Below the pieces are notes generated by a model. The model had not been told where the DNA came from. It ran no database searches and worked only from the letters and a program-made list of their open reading frames with translations. A stretch of 64,000 nt of DNA, from NCBI GenBank assembly GCA_013398955.1, contig VWPU01014917.1, forward strand, positions 62,001 to 126,000. Direction: 5' to 3'. This document shows positions 47,842-60,883 of this stretch, piece after piece. The DNA is from Callaeas wilsoni. Its lineage: Eukaryota; Chordata; Aves; Passeriformes; Callaeidae. Position 1 is the stretch's first letter; each line of letters opens with the position of its first letter. A program made the position numbers and the translations under genes.

Positions 47842-50800
47842 AGACCTTACTCCTTGCCCTCTGCGAGCTGCTGCTGCTCCCAACCTGAGGGAGGGCGTAT
47901 GAGACCAGGCATGCCTGGGATCTGGCTGGCACCCGAATTCTTTTATTATTTTATAAAATCAGTCTCACAAGCCAATTGGTTGGGTGAAAATTTTGGGGTA
48001 AATTTTTATTAGAAGAAAATTTTTGACTGTCAGAGTCTTGAAAGGTCATGTGAAAATATTTGTGCATGTCTCCTAAAACTTGAAATGAAATGGGAAGTAG
48101 AATAATCTTAAATGCAATAATTTTCAGAAGAGTCAATATTTTTAAAAAACAGTCCCGAGATTTCTGAGCAGCAGAGTTTGACAGGATTGGGCACTGGTAA
48201 GATTTGAAAATGGCAAATACGTTCACTGTCATGTATTTGTAGCCAAAACAAGAGTAAGAGACTGCAGTCCATGGCAGGTCTCAGAGAACACAACCAGAGA
48301 GAAAGCAGGGTCTGTTTATGTGGGAATGTTCTTCTGACAACTTAGTGTTGTGTGGTTGAGCCACAGCAATGCCAGATCTAGCAGCAGCTTTCTTAGTCAA
48401 TGATAAATCTTATGCTCCCTTGAGTCTAGACAGGCAGAAAGCTCTAAACTGTGCAGTGTAGGTTTGGGGCAGCATTATTCTTCTGCTGAAGTTAATCGCT
48501 CACTGCTGCAGCTGTTAATGTTGCTCTGCATTTAATGCTCATGAAGACAAAGATGGAAAAGAGAGGAGTGTTCTTTGTCACTCTCAGATTTATGTTACGA
48601 TTTTTTTCAGACGCTTTTCTTCTGTTGTTGCAATCTAGGACCAACTTAAAGTGAATCTGCTCTTTCTTATATTTCAAAGCAGAAAATTTGATTCAACTTC
48701 CAGGGGTCCAACCCATCCCTTCTATTTCTTTCTACAGAAATAGGAATTTCAATTTCTCTGAACTACATTTTAGAGTTGTCGTTTTTCCCCCCATGACTGA
48801 GAGCCAGCCAAGACAGTCTCTTCTTCATTCCTGCCATTCAACATCTTATTGAATTTTGACTGCAATAAAACTAAAATTTATCTTTGAGTTTGCCTTCAAG
48901 CCTGTTTCTTGGTTCAGTTTCATTTGTGTCCAGATATTGTCTTCTGAAACTAACATACTTGAATTGCTTAAGTGGCAGAAATTCTGTTCAATGATGCATG
49001 TTTTCTCTTGGACTTGCTGCCTATCAAGATTTAATGTAGTCTTGGAAAACAAGGAAGGCAACCATATCAAAGACTCGTATACATGCCAGAAAATATTAAA
49101 AAATCCCATATCTGTTTAGTATTGAAAATGTGTCCAATGCACTGGGAGCATTTTCTGTTGATTTGTGTGGGATGCTTAACATTTCCACCAAGTCTCTTGA
49201 GGCAGGAGCAATTGTAGAAGTGCTGGGACTGGTGTTGCCACTTGGCTATCAAAAACCAACTGGTTTTGCAATCCAACTGCATATAAAGGAAAATGCAGTT
49301 AAGAACTCAAAAGAAAATTAACAAATAAAGCTGTGTAAAATTGGTGAATTATAAGGGTCTGATGAAGGCATAAAGTAACTGCAAGTTCCCCTCAGAAATT
49401 TCATGCAACTCCACTTCTGAGTCAGAGGGATGAAAAAAAAAAAATCCAGTTCCGTTTAGGCATGGGGGGAGAAGTAGCTGACTGGAATAGAAAATGGAAG
49501 GAAAAAGAGTTTTTAGATTAAAGTTTAGTCTTTGAGAAGTGCACAGGCAGACCAGGTGAGCAATCCAGGAGAGTCTGAGGTTGTCAGCGGTGTGCCAGAA
49601 GGCCACCAGGCATTTTGGAAGGGGCCAGGAGAGTGACAGGAGACAGAAGGAAATATTGGAGGTCTGTGAGTTTGGGGAAACCTTAGAGAGGTCTTAGATT
49701 AGTTTTCATTTTTAATTTTTTTAAATCAGCCTAGGACTGAATCCAAGTTTCTAGTCAAGTGTCAAACCTGCAGATAAAGACCTACACAGAAACCTGGCTT
49801 GTAGCTGCTCTTTCCATTTGAGCATGTATAGGTGACATGCTTCAGCCATTTCATTGACCTTTTCTAGTCTAGACCTGAATAACAAACACTGCAAATCTCC
49901 TAAATGTTGTTGCGTACTTTAAAAGAGCAAAAGTAAATCCAAACACAGGTGTTGGGCTGGGTAGGAAGCACTGATCCTCCAGCTCCCCAGTTGCAGCCAT
50001 AGGGGCTGTGAAAGATGACCTTTATCCCAGGCATCACAAGCTAATTTTTGTCTTAGTTAATGGGAGTGAAAAGAAATTTAGGATGTTGTAACATCAGTGA
50101 GTGTCAAATCTAGACCAAATTTTTGTTAGTGGTATTCCAGCAGCCAAAATCATATTGCCTGCCCCATGTCTGTTGGATTTGCAGGGTAGGAAAATGTTAT
50201 GGTGCTAACCAGACTTACCCAGGAGTCACTGCTGTCACTGATATCACAAGATTGACCTTGACCATTGATTTTTCTCAGACCAAGGATCCTTTGAACCTCC
50301 AGTGTCAAACAGAGAAGCCAGAGAAATATTTTTTCTTCACCATGTGATGGGCAAGGAGACTGAGATATTTGTCCTGTAGCGCTAACAAAAGTTTACTTAA
50401 TGCAAAGTGGAATTCTGATCTACAATTGCCTTAATCCACATTCCTCAGTTTTCTCCTGACCACAAGCAACTACATGCCAGTGCTACAATAACACACTCTG
50501 ATTATGGTAGTGCACCTGTGCTGGGTAGGTTTCCTGGCCAACTTTTTGTTAGGATTTTCCACTGATTTTATCTTTAGACTGTAATGATTTTATTCCTTGC
50601 AAAGATTTTCAAGCAAGTTAACAAGTTTCTTTTGGAAAATTACTTTATCTAGATATATTAAAAATTAATCTCTTTTAAAAATAACTTGCTGTTAGTCAGT
50701 TTAAGTTCCTCCTAAGAAGTTTGGTTAGGTAGAGAAAAGTGTCTGGAAATAACAATCTTTTCAATTTTCATGGTTGTAGTATTATGATTAAGAAATAATG

Positions 50801-51460
50801 AAGGGAACAGAATTGCCAAACAAAGAAGTTATCAAAATATGTGCTGGTGTTCTGACCACAAACCACCAGTTCTGCTGCTTCAGTGTATTTTATGTTGTGA
50901 GGACTTTAAAATACAATCAGTAAAAGAAAGCACATTTTATTGAAGAATATATGTAAGGTCGGCTAAAACCAAAACCAAATCCTTACTGCTAGAATTGCAG
51001 TGGAACTGGATGTAATATCTTGTGTCTTAATAAAGAAATAATGTCTATGTTGGCAAATAATGAATGTGAAATGATTCTTGTGCACCTTTTTTTAAATGTT
51101 TTATATCAATGTCTGTGTTTTAAATTTTAAACCAGTATGCTTGCAGAAACTGGTGTAGGTTTCATTCATTTCGTTAATCATTACAACTTTCCACTTCATC
51201 TCCTTCTGAGTGAACTCAGTTCTCGAGTGTAGCCGAACTGTTCCTACTTGTCATTGATTTTAAACGTATGGTGGCCTAAGGGTCCTGTAGCAGATGAATA
51301 ACCTTTTTAAGAGTAGTTGGAGTAAATGGTCTGATACTACACAAGAGCTTTTACTATTTTATTTGACTTTCGTTTGGTGAACAGATGTATTTAATTTTGC
51401 TGCAACTCTGTAAATACTTATACTACAACACAAAGCCAAACTTAGGAATTGTTCAGCAAC

Positions 51461-51477
51461 AAAAAAAAAAAAAAAAA
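51461..51477 (+). repeat. 17-base poly-A tract
   Basis: Seventeen A residues lie between CAGCAAC and GCCATT. No retrocopy is recognised upstream. Confidence 0.9.
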
Positions 51478-52186
51478 GCCATTAATTCCCATGTCTGTTT
51501 GAGTCCTTCTGAAGTGGAGCATGCACCTGGTTTTAGGCTACAGTAGACACTGCTTGCACACGTCTTTCTGCAGTTCACATACCTGCTGTGATTGGCATGC
51601 AAAGACTACTTTCTGACTTGTAATGTTACCTGCCTTGTACAGGGTCAAGCAAACACCATCCTTTTCCATACATGGTACAGTAGTTAATTCAGAAAATGCA
51701 GGGGTTTGCAACATCTGTCTCTTATGGGCCGGACGGTGGTGTTGGTTCACTTGGTTTTGGTCAAGTTTTCTGTTTTAAATTTGGTGAGAAGGATCTTACA
51801 CTCTAGAGATTAATTTTGTTTCGTTTTTGTTGTTCTGGAGTCTTCCATGTTGACCTTTCTTCACGCTTTCCCTACACGCTTAAAAATCATGGATATTAAT
51901 TTTTGTAAGTAATAAATTTCTATTTATAGATTAGGCCTGAAGTACCACACAAATCAGAAATTTGGGCTAAAACTGAAAGAACTGATGTGTGTTGTACCAC
52001 CACAAGCTCCAAAAAGCATCGCTGCATTGAATGAGAGACATTGAATTTTACTGCCTGTGGAAATCCCCCAAAGCACAATTAGCCTGGCTAATTATTTATG
52101 TATTGATATTTAAGTGTTGTAAGCAAGTGTAGTCACATGCTCAATCTTTACCAAAATCTGAATCCTGCTTACTACCCTAGGCATTT

Positions 52187-52222
52187 AAAAAAAAAAAAAA
52201 ACAAAAAAACAAAAACCAAAAC
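52187..52222 (+). repeat. A-rich tract
   Basis: A pure A run of fifteen is followed by CAAAAAAAC/AAAAACC units, a low-complexity A/C-rich tract. Confidence 0.9.
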
Positions 52223-53170
52223 GCGATGCATTAACTCCAGTATACGGAAAAAAAGGTTTTATGTATAAAGGGCTAGAGAATAAGATGCAACTTAGACATA
52301 GACCACCGACTACACAGCAAAGATTTCTTTTGCAGGAATATCAAAATTATATGTATTATTTTCCTTAGTAAGAAGCCATCAAAATGTGCTTTAAAGCTAT
52401 ATAGATGTACAGGTTGGTGTGAAAAAGATGAGTAACATCAATTATGTCTTTAGGCCATCAGAAATTTTACTGAATTGAGTGAATTTCTTAGAAAGAGATA
52501 CTGAAATTGGTACCATAATGAGATATATTACAAGACCTGCAAAATAAGGATTTTCTTAAAGACAGTATTTGAAGTATTGTGACGTATTTTCATCCTCTGT
52601 TCCGTGTTTGACCAGGTGATACACTTCCTAGAAATTTGGGATTTTTTCCCTTTTTGTTGTAAGCTGATAAGATCATCTTCATCCTTCTTGTTCACAGATT
52701 TACACAGATGTACATAGTATTCTTACATCACCATTCTGCTGCTTAAACATCATGCTTACAGTTCAGGGGGAAAAAAAAAGCAGTAAAATAATGAATAGCT
52801 GGCAAATTCCAGTAGAAACAATATTTGCCTTAAAGCACTTCAGCTGAGAAGAAGGGAGAGTTTATGTCCCATTAGGGAATCTCATTTTGTTTGCGTGGTT
52901 AAGTTCAGCATATATTATACAGAGTTTTTGGAGATCACTTTTTGTATTGCGAAAGCATTCACTGATGTTTTATGTGGTTTATTCTGTATGAGGTATTTCA
53001 TTCCTGAGCATTCCCGTCATGACTATGTGCAATATGCTGCTGTCTCGTTTAAAAATCAGACGCAAGCAACCAACTCCCTTTAAAAACACCAAACCAGCAT
53101 CCCCACAGACGCACACATTTAAATTTCTTTTACTCTGAAATACATATGATTTGTACATGATCCTAACAAA

Positions 53171-53196
53171 ATGTGTGTGCATGCACATGTGTGCAT
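53171..53196. repeat. Alternating purine-pyrimidine TG/CA tract
   Basis: ATGTGTGTGCATGCACATGT followed by GTGCAT alternates almost perfectly and contains the palindrome TGTGCATGCACA. Such tracts can adopt Z-DNA. Confidence 0.7.
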
Positions 53197-53335
53197 GAGT
53201 AGGTCACACCATTCATAGTTGCATACACGTGCACAGAAGCACATGAAGCAATTGCACTCAGGTAAACCCTGTATATAAATTATGTTTCAGTAGCAGCCAC
53301 TCTGGTTTTGTCTGATTTCTGGAGCTGTTTGTTAG

Positions 53336-53360
53336 GTATCACTGAAGAACCAATCATTTG
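53336..53360 (+). other. Candidate 25-nt microexon
   Basis: TTCTGGAGCTGTTTGTTAG is an acceptable acceptor and TTG then GTAAGTG a strong donor. Two frames are open (VSLKNQSF and ITEEPII). It is too short to assess further. Confidence 0.1.
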
Positions 53361-56300
53361 GTAAGTGAAACTATCATTATTTATAACACAAACATATGCC
53401 TTTACCTTTGTGGTCTTTTGACATATGTTACTTGAAAGATTGAACTTGTGGATAAGAGATTGCTCAAATAAAACTATTTCCATAATACCCTCTAAATCTT
53501 AACCTTATGGCCTTCTCAGAGCTTGGTATAATGTTGAATTTATCAGCTTTTATTAACGAGTGGGAACCCAAAAATGAGCATTCATGTATTTTAGAGCACT
53601 GTTGTGTATTTTGCAATGTAAAATTCTAATGCCCCTCTGGAAAGTTGGTATTAACAAAACTTTCCGGAGTGGAGGACCATTTTGCTGGAAGCAAAAGCTA
53701 TTTGTAAATCATATGGGATATAAGCTATATGTAATTTTTCTGCCTTCCTCCAGCCAGTCTCTCTCTTCTGAGTCCCCTACTTCTGTGTCACTAAATTCTT
53801 AAATTTCAGTTTTTCGTATACAGTGCTGTCATGATCCTGGTGAGGATTCAGTGGAAGTAACTAATGAAACTTGCGTGTCAAATATTTATTTATACCATGT
53901 TTATGTGCAGTGAATGAGTTCATAAAGGGAGCTATATTTGATCATGTGACTCTCTTGGGAGCTGACAGAAGATTTCTAGCTGTGTAAATTCTACGAGCTG
54001 AAACATCAACACGTAGCACTGCAGAACAGAGATGCAAAACTGGGGCACTGGCCTTGGTGGTGTTATGGAGAAGACCTTGGTAGGAATGCAGCCCTTAATT
54101 ACTAATTTAAAGAACCATTAAGTTCTTTCATTGTCATCTTATTATATAAACGGTGGGGAGGAGATTGAAAATGATTAAGATACAATGCATAATCTCTAGA
54201 ACTAATGTCTTTTCTAAAATATCCGGGATGACAATCATTACATGCTTAGGAAAGGGATTTATTTTTTATGTCTTTGGACTGATATGTAACTTGTAGACAG
54301 CATTTCAGACTTGGAGAAAGAATTACATATTGCTTGTCTCCAGGAGGACCAAATACATAAAAGACAAGTAGCATCCTCTTGAGACTTGCATTTTGTGCGT
54401 TGACTGGATTGCCTTCCTGAAGTCTGGTACTGCGGCCAAAACTGGAATGTTTCATTTTTGTATTTAGGATGGCTGAAGATATCCTGAAAATCCTTTCAGG
54501 TAGAGAAAAAGAAGCTTCATTTTGCAGTAGGCTTCGTTTCAATGGCTTGAGTATGAGAATTCACTTGACTTTGTCCTCTTATTTACTAGCCTGAATAAAA
54601 TAACTGTGTATATCAGAATTAATTTTTGCTCTGGTGCTTGGTCCAAGACCGTTGTAACCAGGGGACAGGGTTTCACTCATCCCTATCCTAAGAGTCCTCA
54701 AAATAAATTTAACTAAAAAGTTAAAATTCAGACCAGTGACATGCTGAATCACTGGAGAGAAAGCTTTTTTCACAGCTGAATGGTACACCTGGCTAATTCA
54801 GATTTCTTTATCCAGCAACAGTTCTGTTCCTTTAGCTGACCTGAGAGAGGCCTTACAGCTCTGTTTTTGGAGGAGAGGGTTAGTAGTAAAATGTTTATGT
54901 GCAAAACCCACAAACCAACAACCAACAAAAAAATGCAATCAACCAAAAGAACTTGTGTGATTTAGTCCCATTCAGTGAATTTCCTGTGATGTTTGAAGGC
55001 AGTTATAGCTGTCAAGTTTTATTTCATCAAACCAAATTTTGCTTTTTCCCCTAAGAGCCCTTAAAGAAGATGATCGTGAATTTGCAGTAAAACAGCTCTA
55101 AATAGCTCTGATTTAGGAATTTCTGAAGGTTAAGATAGTTAAATTGAAGAACTCAGAGCCATTCCAGTTTGCATATCATATAAGAAATTCCTATTCATTT
55201 TATAGTATTATAGTTTACTTTGATAGTATATTTGTTAGTTTCAGACACTAGAAGAGACTCTAATGCACTTCAGTGTTTTGAAATAAATCACGATACATTT
55301 GTGTGCTAAGATCATGAGTCGTTTGATACCTAGCTGAAAAGAGAAGCATCGGCTTTCTCCAGGAATTCATAAACATTGGAAAGTATATTTTTTGTCACTC
55401 TGTATTTTCTAAAGAATCTTCTGCTAAAAGCCCTAAAGAAGAGCCACAAATCTCTTAGAGATTTACTGATAATTATCACAAAATGGTAAAGGTCTGCTTG
55501 TATCATGACTGTCCTTTTATTTGATGTTGAGTGCTTATTGGCATAGACCCCAGATACTGACTGAAACCCTGCATGTGAAACCAAATAATTACTCCTGATA
55601 GGGATAATATATCAGCATTAGGACACCGATAGTGGTAATTTTCCATGTCATTTAGATAGTAGATAACAGGATCGCAGTGTCTGATAAATGATTAGCTTCA
55701 ATCAGGAAATGAGGCACATGTGTGTTTTCCTAGTTAGGTATGTGAGAATTGCATTTAATTTTTATTTATGCAGGCGTGTAATGTAGACAATGATTTCAGA
55801 TAATGGATTTAGCAAGACAGGAAGGGAAGAACCTTTTTTTTCAGCTCAATGCTGAGATACCCTTCATTTTCCTTCAGTTTTTCAGAGCATGTGGAGAGAA
55901 GAGGAAAACTCTACAGGTCCTACAGATATATCCCTGAATAAGATAGTAGTACATACTCTCTCCTTAATCTATAGTGGTTTCCAGACATCCTCATATTCAT
56001 AGGATGCTTTGTCTTCTTATGCTCTATCTAAATCTGAATTAGAGGGGAGGGGGAAGGAAATGCCTGACTTCTCTTCATGCTTTTGCTAAGCTTTTGGACT
56101 TATGAAAATACCAAAGGAATGGGATTAGAGCTCTCCCCTCTCTGTGAATCCTCCTCATTTGCCTGTAAATCTGTGTCTGGTTACTGTTCATGAAGATATA
56201 GTAAACCATTATCTGTCATAATCCAATTTCTTATCTGTTGGAGATCAAGATGTGCCTCAGGATGCTGGCTGACTATCCCACATCTGTGTGTGATGGAGGT

Positions 56301-56769
56301 CTTGCAGCTGTCTCTCGAGCAGCTGGGCTGTACAGCTGTCAAGCGCTAGTGCCTCCACTCTGATTTAATATGGCAATTCCTGTCTTCCTCAGTTTCGGTT
56401 TTGATTTCTATCGTGAATCCATTTACACTTATTTCTGAAATGATGAGCAAAATCAAGTATAAAATATTCATCATGCTTTCCTTAACGCAGCCAGATGTAC
56501 TTAATGAAAGCAATGAGCCAGACATAATGAATTTGTTAACAAAATAGAAAATATGTCTTTCACCACACAAACTACCTGCTTGCCATACATTTCAAGCATG
56601 GAAGCTGAGTATTTTGTGTGCCTTTTGCTCCCTGTTAAATTATTTGTTTTGCTGATAGTCACTGATTTTTGCTATGAAATTGAATGAATTTATATGAAGA
56701 GAGTGGTAAAAGGCACATGATAAAAGTTGGAATTAAGCCGTGAATGGATGCTGTTAATGGGGGTTTTAC

Positions 56770-56873
56770 CTTCATACCACTTTTTGGTATATATTTTCTT
56801 CTAAAGTTTGGCTGGTCAGGCTTTAGCAGTGCAGTCTGAAAGTCTGTCCTTGTTTGATGAAAAACAGAATATC
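56770..56873 (-). other. Candidate 104-nt minus-strand exon
   Basis: On the minus strand the acceptor TTCTTGTACATCTTGCAG is followed by an open segment that ends in AAG with the donor GTAAAACC. The frame enters in phase 1 and leaves in phase 0, giving 34 codons with YSVFHQTRTDFQTALLK and PNFRRKYIPKSGMK. The peptide is basic and not T-rich. A second in-frame acceptor (GACAGACTTTCAG) would start at the TALLK part. The open frame extends beyond both splice sites, which weakens the case. The product is not recognised. Confidence 0.18.
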
Positions 56874-57373
56874 CTGCAAGATGTACAAGAATTGCCATGA
56901 GAGAAGCAATGTGGAAGAAAAAGCAGATTCAAACAACTCTTTCAGCCACCCACACCGTCACAGCAAAGCTTCTGAAGGGAAAGAGATGTTTTGAATTGAA
57001 TGCAGTTTTGCTCAGACTGTGGAAAAAAACATATAGGTTATGTTTTAAGGGCTGTATAGATGCCTGCGGGCCCAACAGTGATGGCCTTACCTGCGCCAAG
57101 TAGTTCCTTTCTCCCTCCTCAATTTACTGGTACTGATTACACAGTGCAGCACACCTGAATGCATTTATGAGTATTAAAGTAATAATTTTGGCTGCAGAGG
57201 CGGTTTTTGGCAGACATGCTGCTTTTTGAACAATTAGGGGAGAGAGGTGTAAAAATGGTGCTCTTAGTCCAAGCCATCCAAAAGTGTAGTTAGAGCTGAA
57301 GCAGAGACGAGCAGTCAGAATAGACTGTATAATCCCTCCCTACACATCTTTTGGCTGCTGGAAATGTGATCTG

Positions 57374-57532
57374 TCACCATAAATCCTGTTTTACATAAAG
57401 ATAGTAAGTAGGACTCATTACAGCTTTTTGGCTGTTTATGTTTCGCTGCTGGCTATCGATACGTGACAAGGCAATATTAATCTTGTCTCTCTGGGGGCCA
57501 GAAGAAGCAGACTGCACATAGGCATCCAGAGG
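57374..57532 (-). other. Candidate minus-strand 3' coding segment ending in TGA
   Basis: On the minus strand the acceptor ATTTCTGTGCTTCCTCTGCAG is followed in phase 0 by 52 codons and a TGA. The peptide includes PLDAYVQSASSGPQRDK, INIALSRIDSQQRN and SPTYYLYVKQDLW, rich in Q, S, R and D, and it does not look like translated low-complexity DNA. No AATAAA is evident close downstream on that strand, and the only donors inside are weak, so neither a terminal nor an internal exon is clean. No family is recognised. It may be a conserved noncoding element read by accident. Confidence 0.15.
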
Positions 57533-57919
57533 CTGCAGAGGAAGCACAGAAATACGCACACTGGAAAAGGTGGAGAGGTCAAGTTTAGCATTCAATCCCT
57601 GTTCATGACTAACTTAAAATATTACCCTTCAGCTGCAAAAAGACTGGATTTCAGCAGCAAATTTGACCAGACAGACCACACGATGAAGTCATCAGTGCTG
57701 AGACCCACCAGCTTGAAAAAACAACAACCCCTGGTGTTAAGACAAATGCTTTGAAGAGTGGTTGATATTAATCAGGTGGTGCTACTGGTTTGGAGTTCGT
57801 TAGTCATTCTGTATGAATAAAAATGCTGATAAAGGACACAGTAATACTGCAGAGCCAAGGCAGTTTCATAACACAAGAAGCCACAAGATCACAGATCTGA
57901 ATTGGTTAGGGTCCATTTC

Positions 57920-58000
57920 AAAATTCCTTAAGCCAAACTCATCTCTGGGCTAACTCCTTTGAAGTCACTGGGGTTACACAAGGAATTAATTTGGCCCTTT
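57920..58000. repeat. Possible ancient interspersed-repeat relic
   Basis: The segment contains TAACTCCTTTGAAGTCACTG then GGGTTACACAAGGAATTAAT and TTGGCCC. This resembles a phrase that recurs in old repeats of turtles, crocodilians and birds ('taactccattgaagtcaatggggttacaccagggatgaatttggccc'). I cannot name the family or orientation, and the similarity is short and recalled from memory. Confidence 0.3.
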
Positions 58001-58440
58001 GGCTCTGTACATTAGCAGTGATTCTGCTCACCGTGTTGGACGTTTACTGTTTCAGTGTGATTTCCTCAGAGGAACTTCTAAGACAACCCATTGTGTTCTC
58101 ACTGTGGGCAGCCCTCATCTTCCCCACCCTTTCTTCCATCGGTTTCTTCATTTCTATAGCAGTTTAACAATATTTTAATTTTTTAATTACCACGTACTAT
58201 GAAAATATCTCCTTTTCTGTATTGAATATTTGCTTACAGCTGTATTTGGTAAACTGAAGCAAATTTCTAATATGCCAGCACTGGGTATGGGCTTGGTTCA
58301 CTGAGAGAAGTTAAAATTCATTGCGCCTGGCTGTGCTTGACCTGCAAGCACAGCTGAATCCTGGTAAAATGGGGTTGGATCCAGTATTCTTCAGTTTAAC
58401 AGAAATGCAGTGTCTGTCTCTCTCCTTCTCCTCCTCCCAG

Positions 58441-58465
58441 CAAGCAGTATTTGTCCAGCCACATG
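58441..58465 (+). other. Candidate 25-nt microexon behind a long polypyrimidine tract
   Basis: The 29 bases before it are almost pure pyrimidine (TCTCTCTCCTTCTCCTCCTC then CCAG), the strongest acceptor-like tract in the window. ATG then GTAAGC forms a good donor. The 25 bases are open in all frames (phase 0: QAVFVQPH), so the coding test is uninformative. It may simply be a polypyrimidine low-complexity tract that happens to end in AG. Confidence 0.15.
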
Positions 58466-60684
58466 GTAAGCTAGACCAGGGAACCAAACTGATTGAAAAT
58501 TAATCCAGAAAATCCATGTTCAGCTAAACCTTTTACCTGCCCCTTAGCAGAAGCGGATGTGAGAGCAGAAGTGGATGGCTCACAATTGGCTAGAGGTGAC
58601 TGACTGTGCTAAGTCCCACTTGGGGATCTATATCCCTTAGGCAGCACTCTCTTGACCTAATGGATGTCCAGACTACACGTCCGTGCCCATGGATCTGTGC
58701 ACTGCACTGACCCCTGCCAAAGCTCTCCAGCTGCACGAACGTACCTGAGCCCATGTGCCCTCTGAAGTGTCAGCAGAGCTCAAGTCTAACACCCTTGTCC
58801 CTGGGAGATGGGTGCGATGTCTTTGATGAGAAAGTGTCTTTAATCAGCTACAGGATTTTTCTGTGTGTGAAGAAAGATGTGAACTGGAAAGAGTATAGTA
58901 CCAGTATGTAGCATTTCTATTCAAATCCTCCTAGAGATTCAAAACATGCAAAATTTGTGACTAAGCATAATTTTTCCTCTGCTGAATGTTGCATACAACC
59001 ACAGGGGAAAAATAAAAAGTTTTATGTAGGTGTATTTTGAAAATGAGGACAAGCATTTATGATTACTGGATTACATAATTTTCCACCTTTTTCTCTCTAG
59101 CTCTCTCTGTTTCCCTTCTGTTCTGTGAAGAAGGTTGTCACTCAGTGCCCAGGTCAATGAGTCTGACATCCCTCTGCTGAGGGACTGCTTTTGTAGAACT
59201 AGACCTAAAGTCTGGCCTGTAAATTACTCCCATATTTAACATGACAGGCTGGATGATTGGGTTTTCTGAGAGTAAGATAATATGATACTTTGAGGAGCTG
59301 AAATATTTGCTGCACTGCAAGTTAAGAGTTGGAGGTTTGTTGTTTTGTTGTGGTTTTTTCTCCTCTAGCAGAACGTTTTAAAATATAATACACTGCTACA
59401 TAAATATTATTTCTCAAAATATGTTTTGTTGTGTTACACTTGCTTCTGAAAAAGGATACTTTGCCTTACAGTCTTAGTGCTATGTGAGGCTGCCCCTGAG
59501 AAGTCTGTGTGTTCTCCCTTCAAGAAATATGCACAGGTTTTCCAGGATGGCAAACAATGATGCTTAAAAATGTAACTTCTCTTCTTAACAAACAAGCAGA
59601 CAACAACTGCGCCCAGCGTCACAGGGAATTATGAGATGAAAGTCCACTCTTCAATCAAAAGTTCACAGTAAAATCTGAACATCTTATTTCAGTTAAAATT
59701 TTATTTCAGTCTGGTTTTCACTGGACTATGGCAAGTGGCTACCTGCTTTGAATTCTTTTTTTTTAAGATATATTAATGGGTATCATTCAAATAAAATGGA
59801 TGAGGGGGATATGATGCTGAAAAAGTGAAGTCCATCAGGCCTTTCTGGAACAAATAACGTAACCAGTTCAATTACTGAATCAACCGATCCCTTGATTGCA
59901 TTTCTTTTTTTCCTCCAGAAGAAACTGATTGGGCTCAATCCCTCGTTGATATGGATATATTGATAGCAGTAAGGCATGCTTTCGCTTGTATACTGTAGCA
60001 CCATGGAAGTAAAAAAGACAACCTGTTTTGTGAGTGTGGAATGGACAAGGCAGCATGATTAGGAGATGATTGGTTTTAGGTTGCTTTCACAGTGACAGTC
60101 TGAATTTTCTCACAATGAACCTGCTCCTCAAGCCCTGAGGCCTCTCATGGAAGAAGCTGCTTGCTGCCCTGCCCAACAGCAGCTGGCACACTGCAGGCCG
60201 TCTCCTCTGCAGGACAGCCTGGTCCCATGCCTGGAAACGGGGACCTTCTAGCTTAGTGTCCTAAAACTACGGTTTAATTCGTACATCTGCATCCTAGATT
60301 TTCATGTTCTAATCTTCCAACTTCATAGCATATGCGATATTCTTGACACAGAGCTGAAGAACATTTTCAACCACACTGCTCCCCGGTCATTACTGCTCAG
60401 TCATTTCTTTCAGCATTTCTACCATATTGCAGAGGACAGCAGGTAGTTGACTCTTCCAAGTTTTAGAATTCAGGTAATGTGTGGGGTTTTTTTTAAAGCA
60501 GAGCACACTTCTAGGATGTCTAAATACTACAGCAGATTTTACTGGAGTATTTTGAAAGTAAAGGACAGCCAGTAAAAGATGCGATAAAATGCCTGCTGAC
60601 CAGAGTGTCTCAGGATAACAGCTCAGTTGTCATGGTTGACAAGTGACTCCTTGCAGCACTGGCTCTTGGAGCTCATCCTTCCAG

Positions 60685-60883
60685 AACTGCTCAGAGCCTG
60701 GACCACATGGATGCCTTGGAGCTGAGCTGGCTCCGGTTCAGTGGCTGCTGCCCACTGGATTTGGATCACTTGAAACCACAGCCATTCTTGACTGCACCAG
60801 TACTTGCTGAGGTTTCAGTGTGTCTCGGGGTCAAACATTTAGATACATGCCAAGGCATGGGCTCTGCAGACTTTGCTTTCCAG
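60685..60883 (+). CDS. Candidate 199-nt exon, protein unidentified
   Basis: The acceptor GGAGCTCATCCTTCCAG precedes and the donor CAG then GTAGGAG follows. The frame is open for all 66 codons from the first complete codon to the donor, entering in phase 2 and leaving in phase 0. Upstream of the acceptor the same frame meets a TGA about 40 bases away, so openness largely coincides with the exon interval. The translation contains LDHMDALELSWLRFSG early and GVKHLDTCQGMGSADFAFQ at the end. I see no signal peptide, zinc-binding pattern or repeat, and no family match. A run this long at moderate GC can occur by chance. It pairs in phase with the candidate at 62140-62199. Confidence 0.25.

Larger units (their letters stand above)
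47842..56769. other. Non-genic stretch
   Basis: AT-rich unique sequence with A-rich tracts at 51461, 52187 and 54903 and the TG/CA tract at 53171. A 45-nt segment at about 50140-50184 (acceptor TGGTATTCCAG, donor AGG then GTAGGA) is open in all frames and therefore uninformative. No RNA gene or transposon is recognised. Confidence 0.5.
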
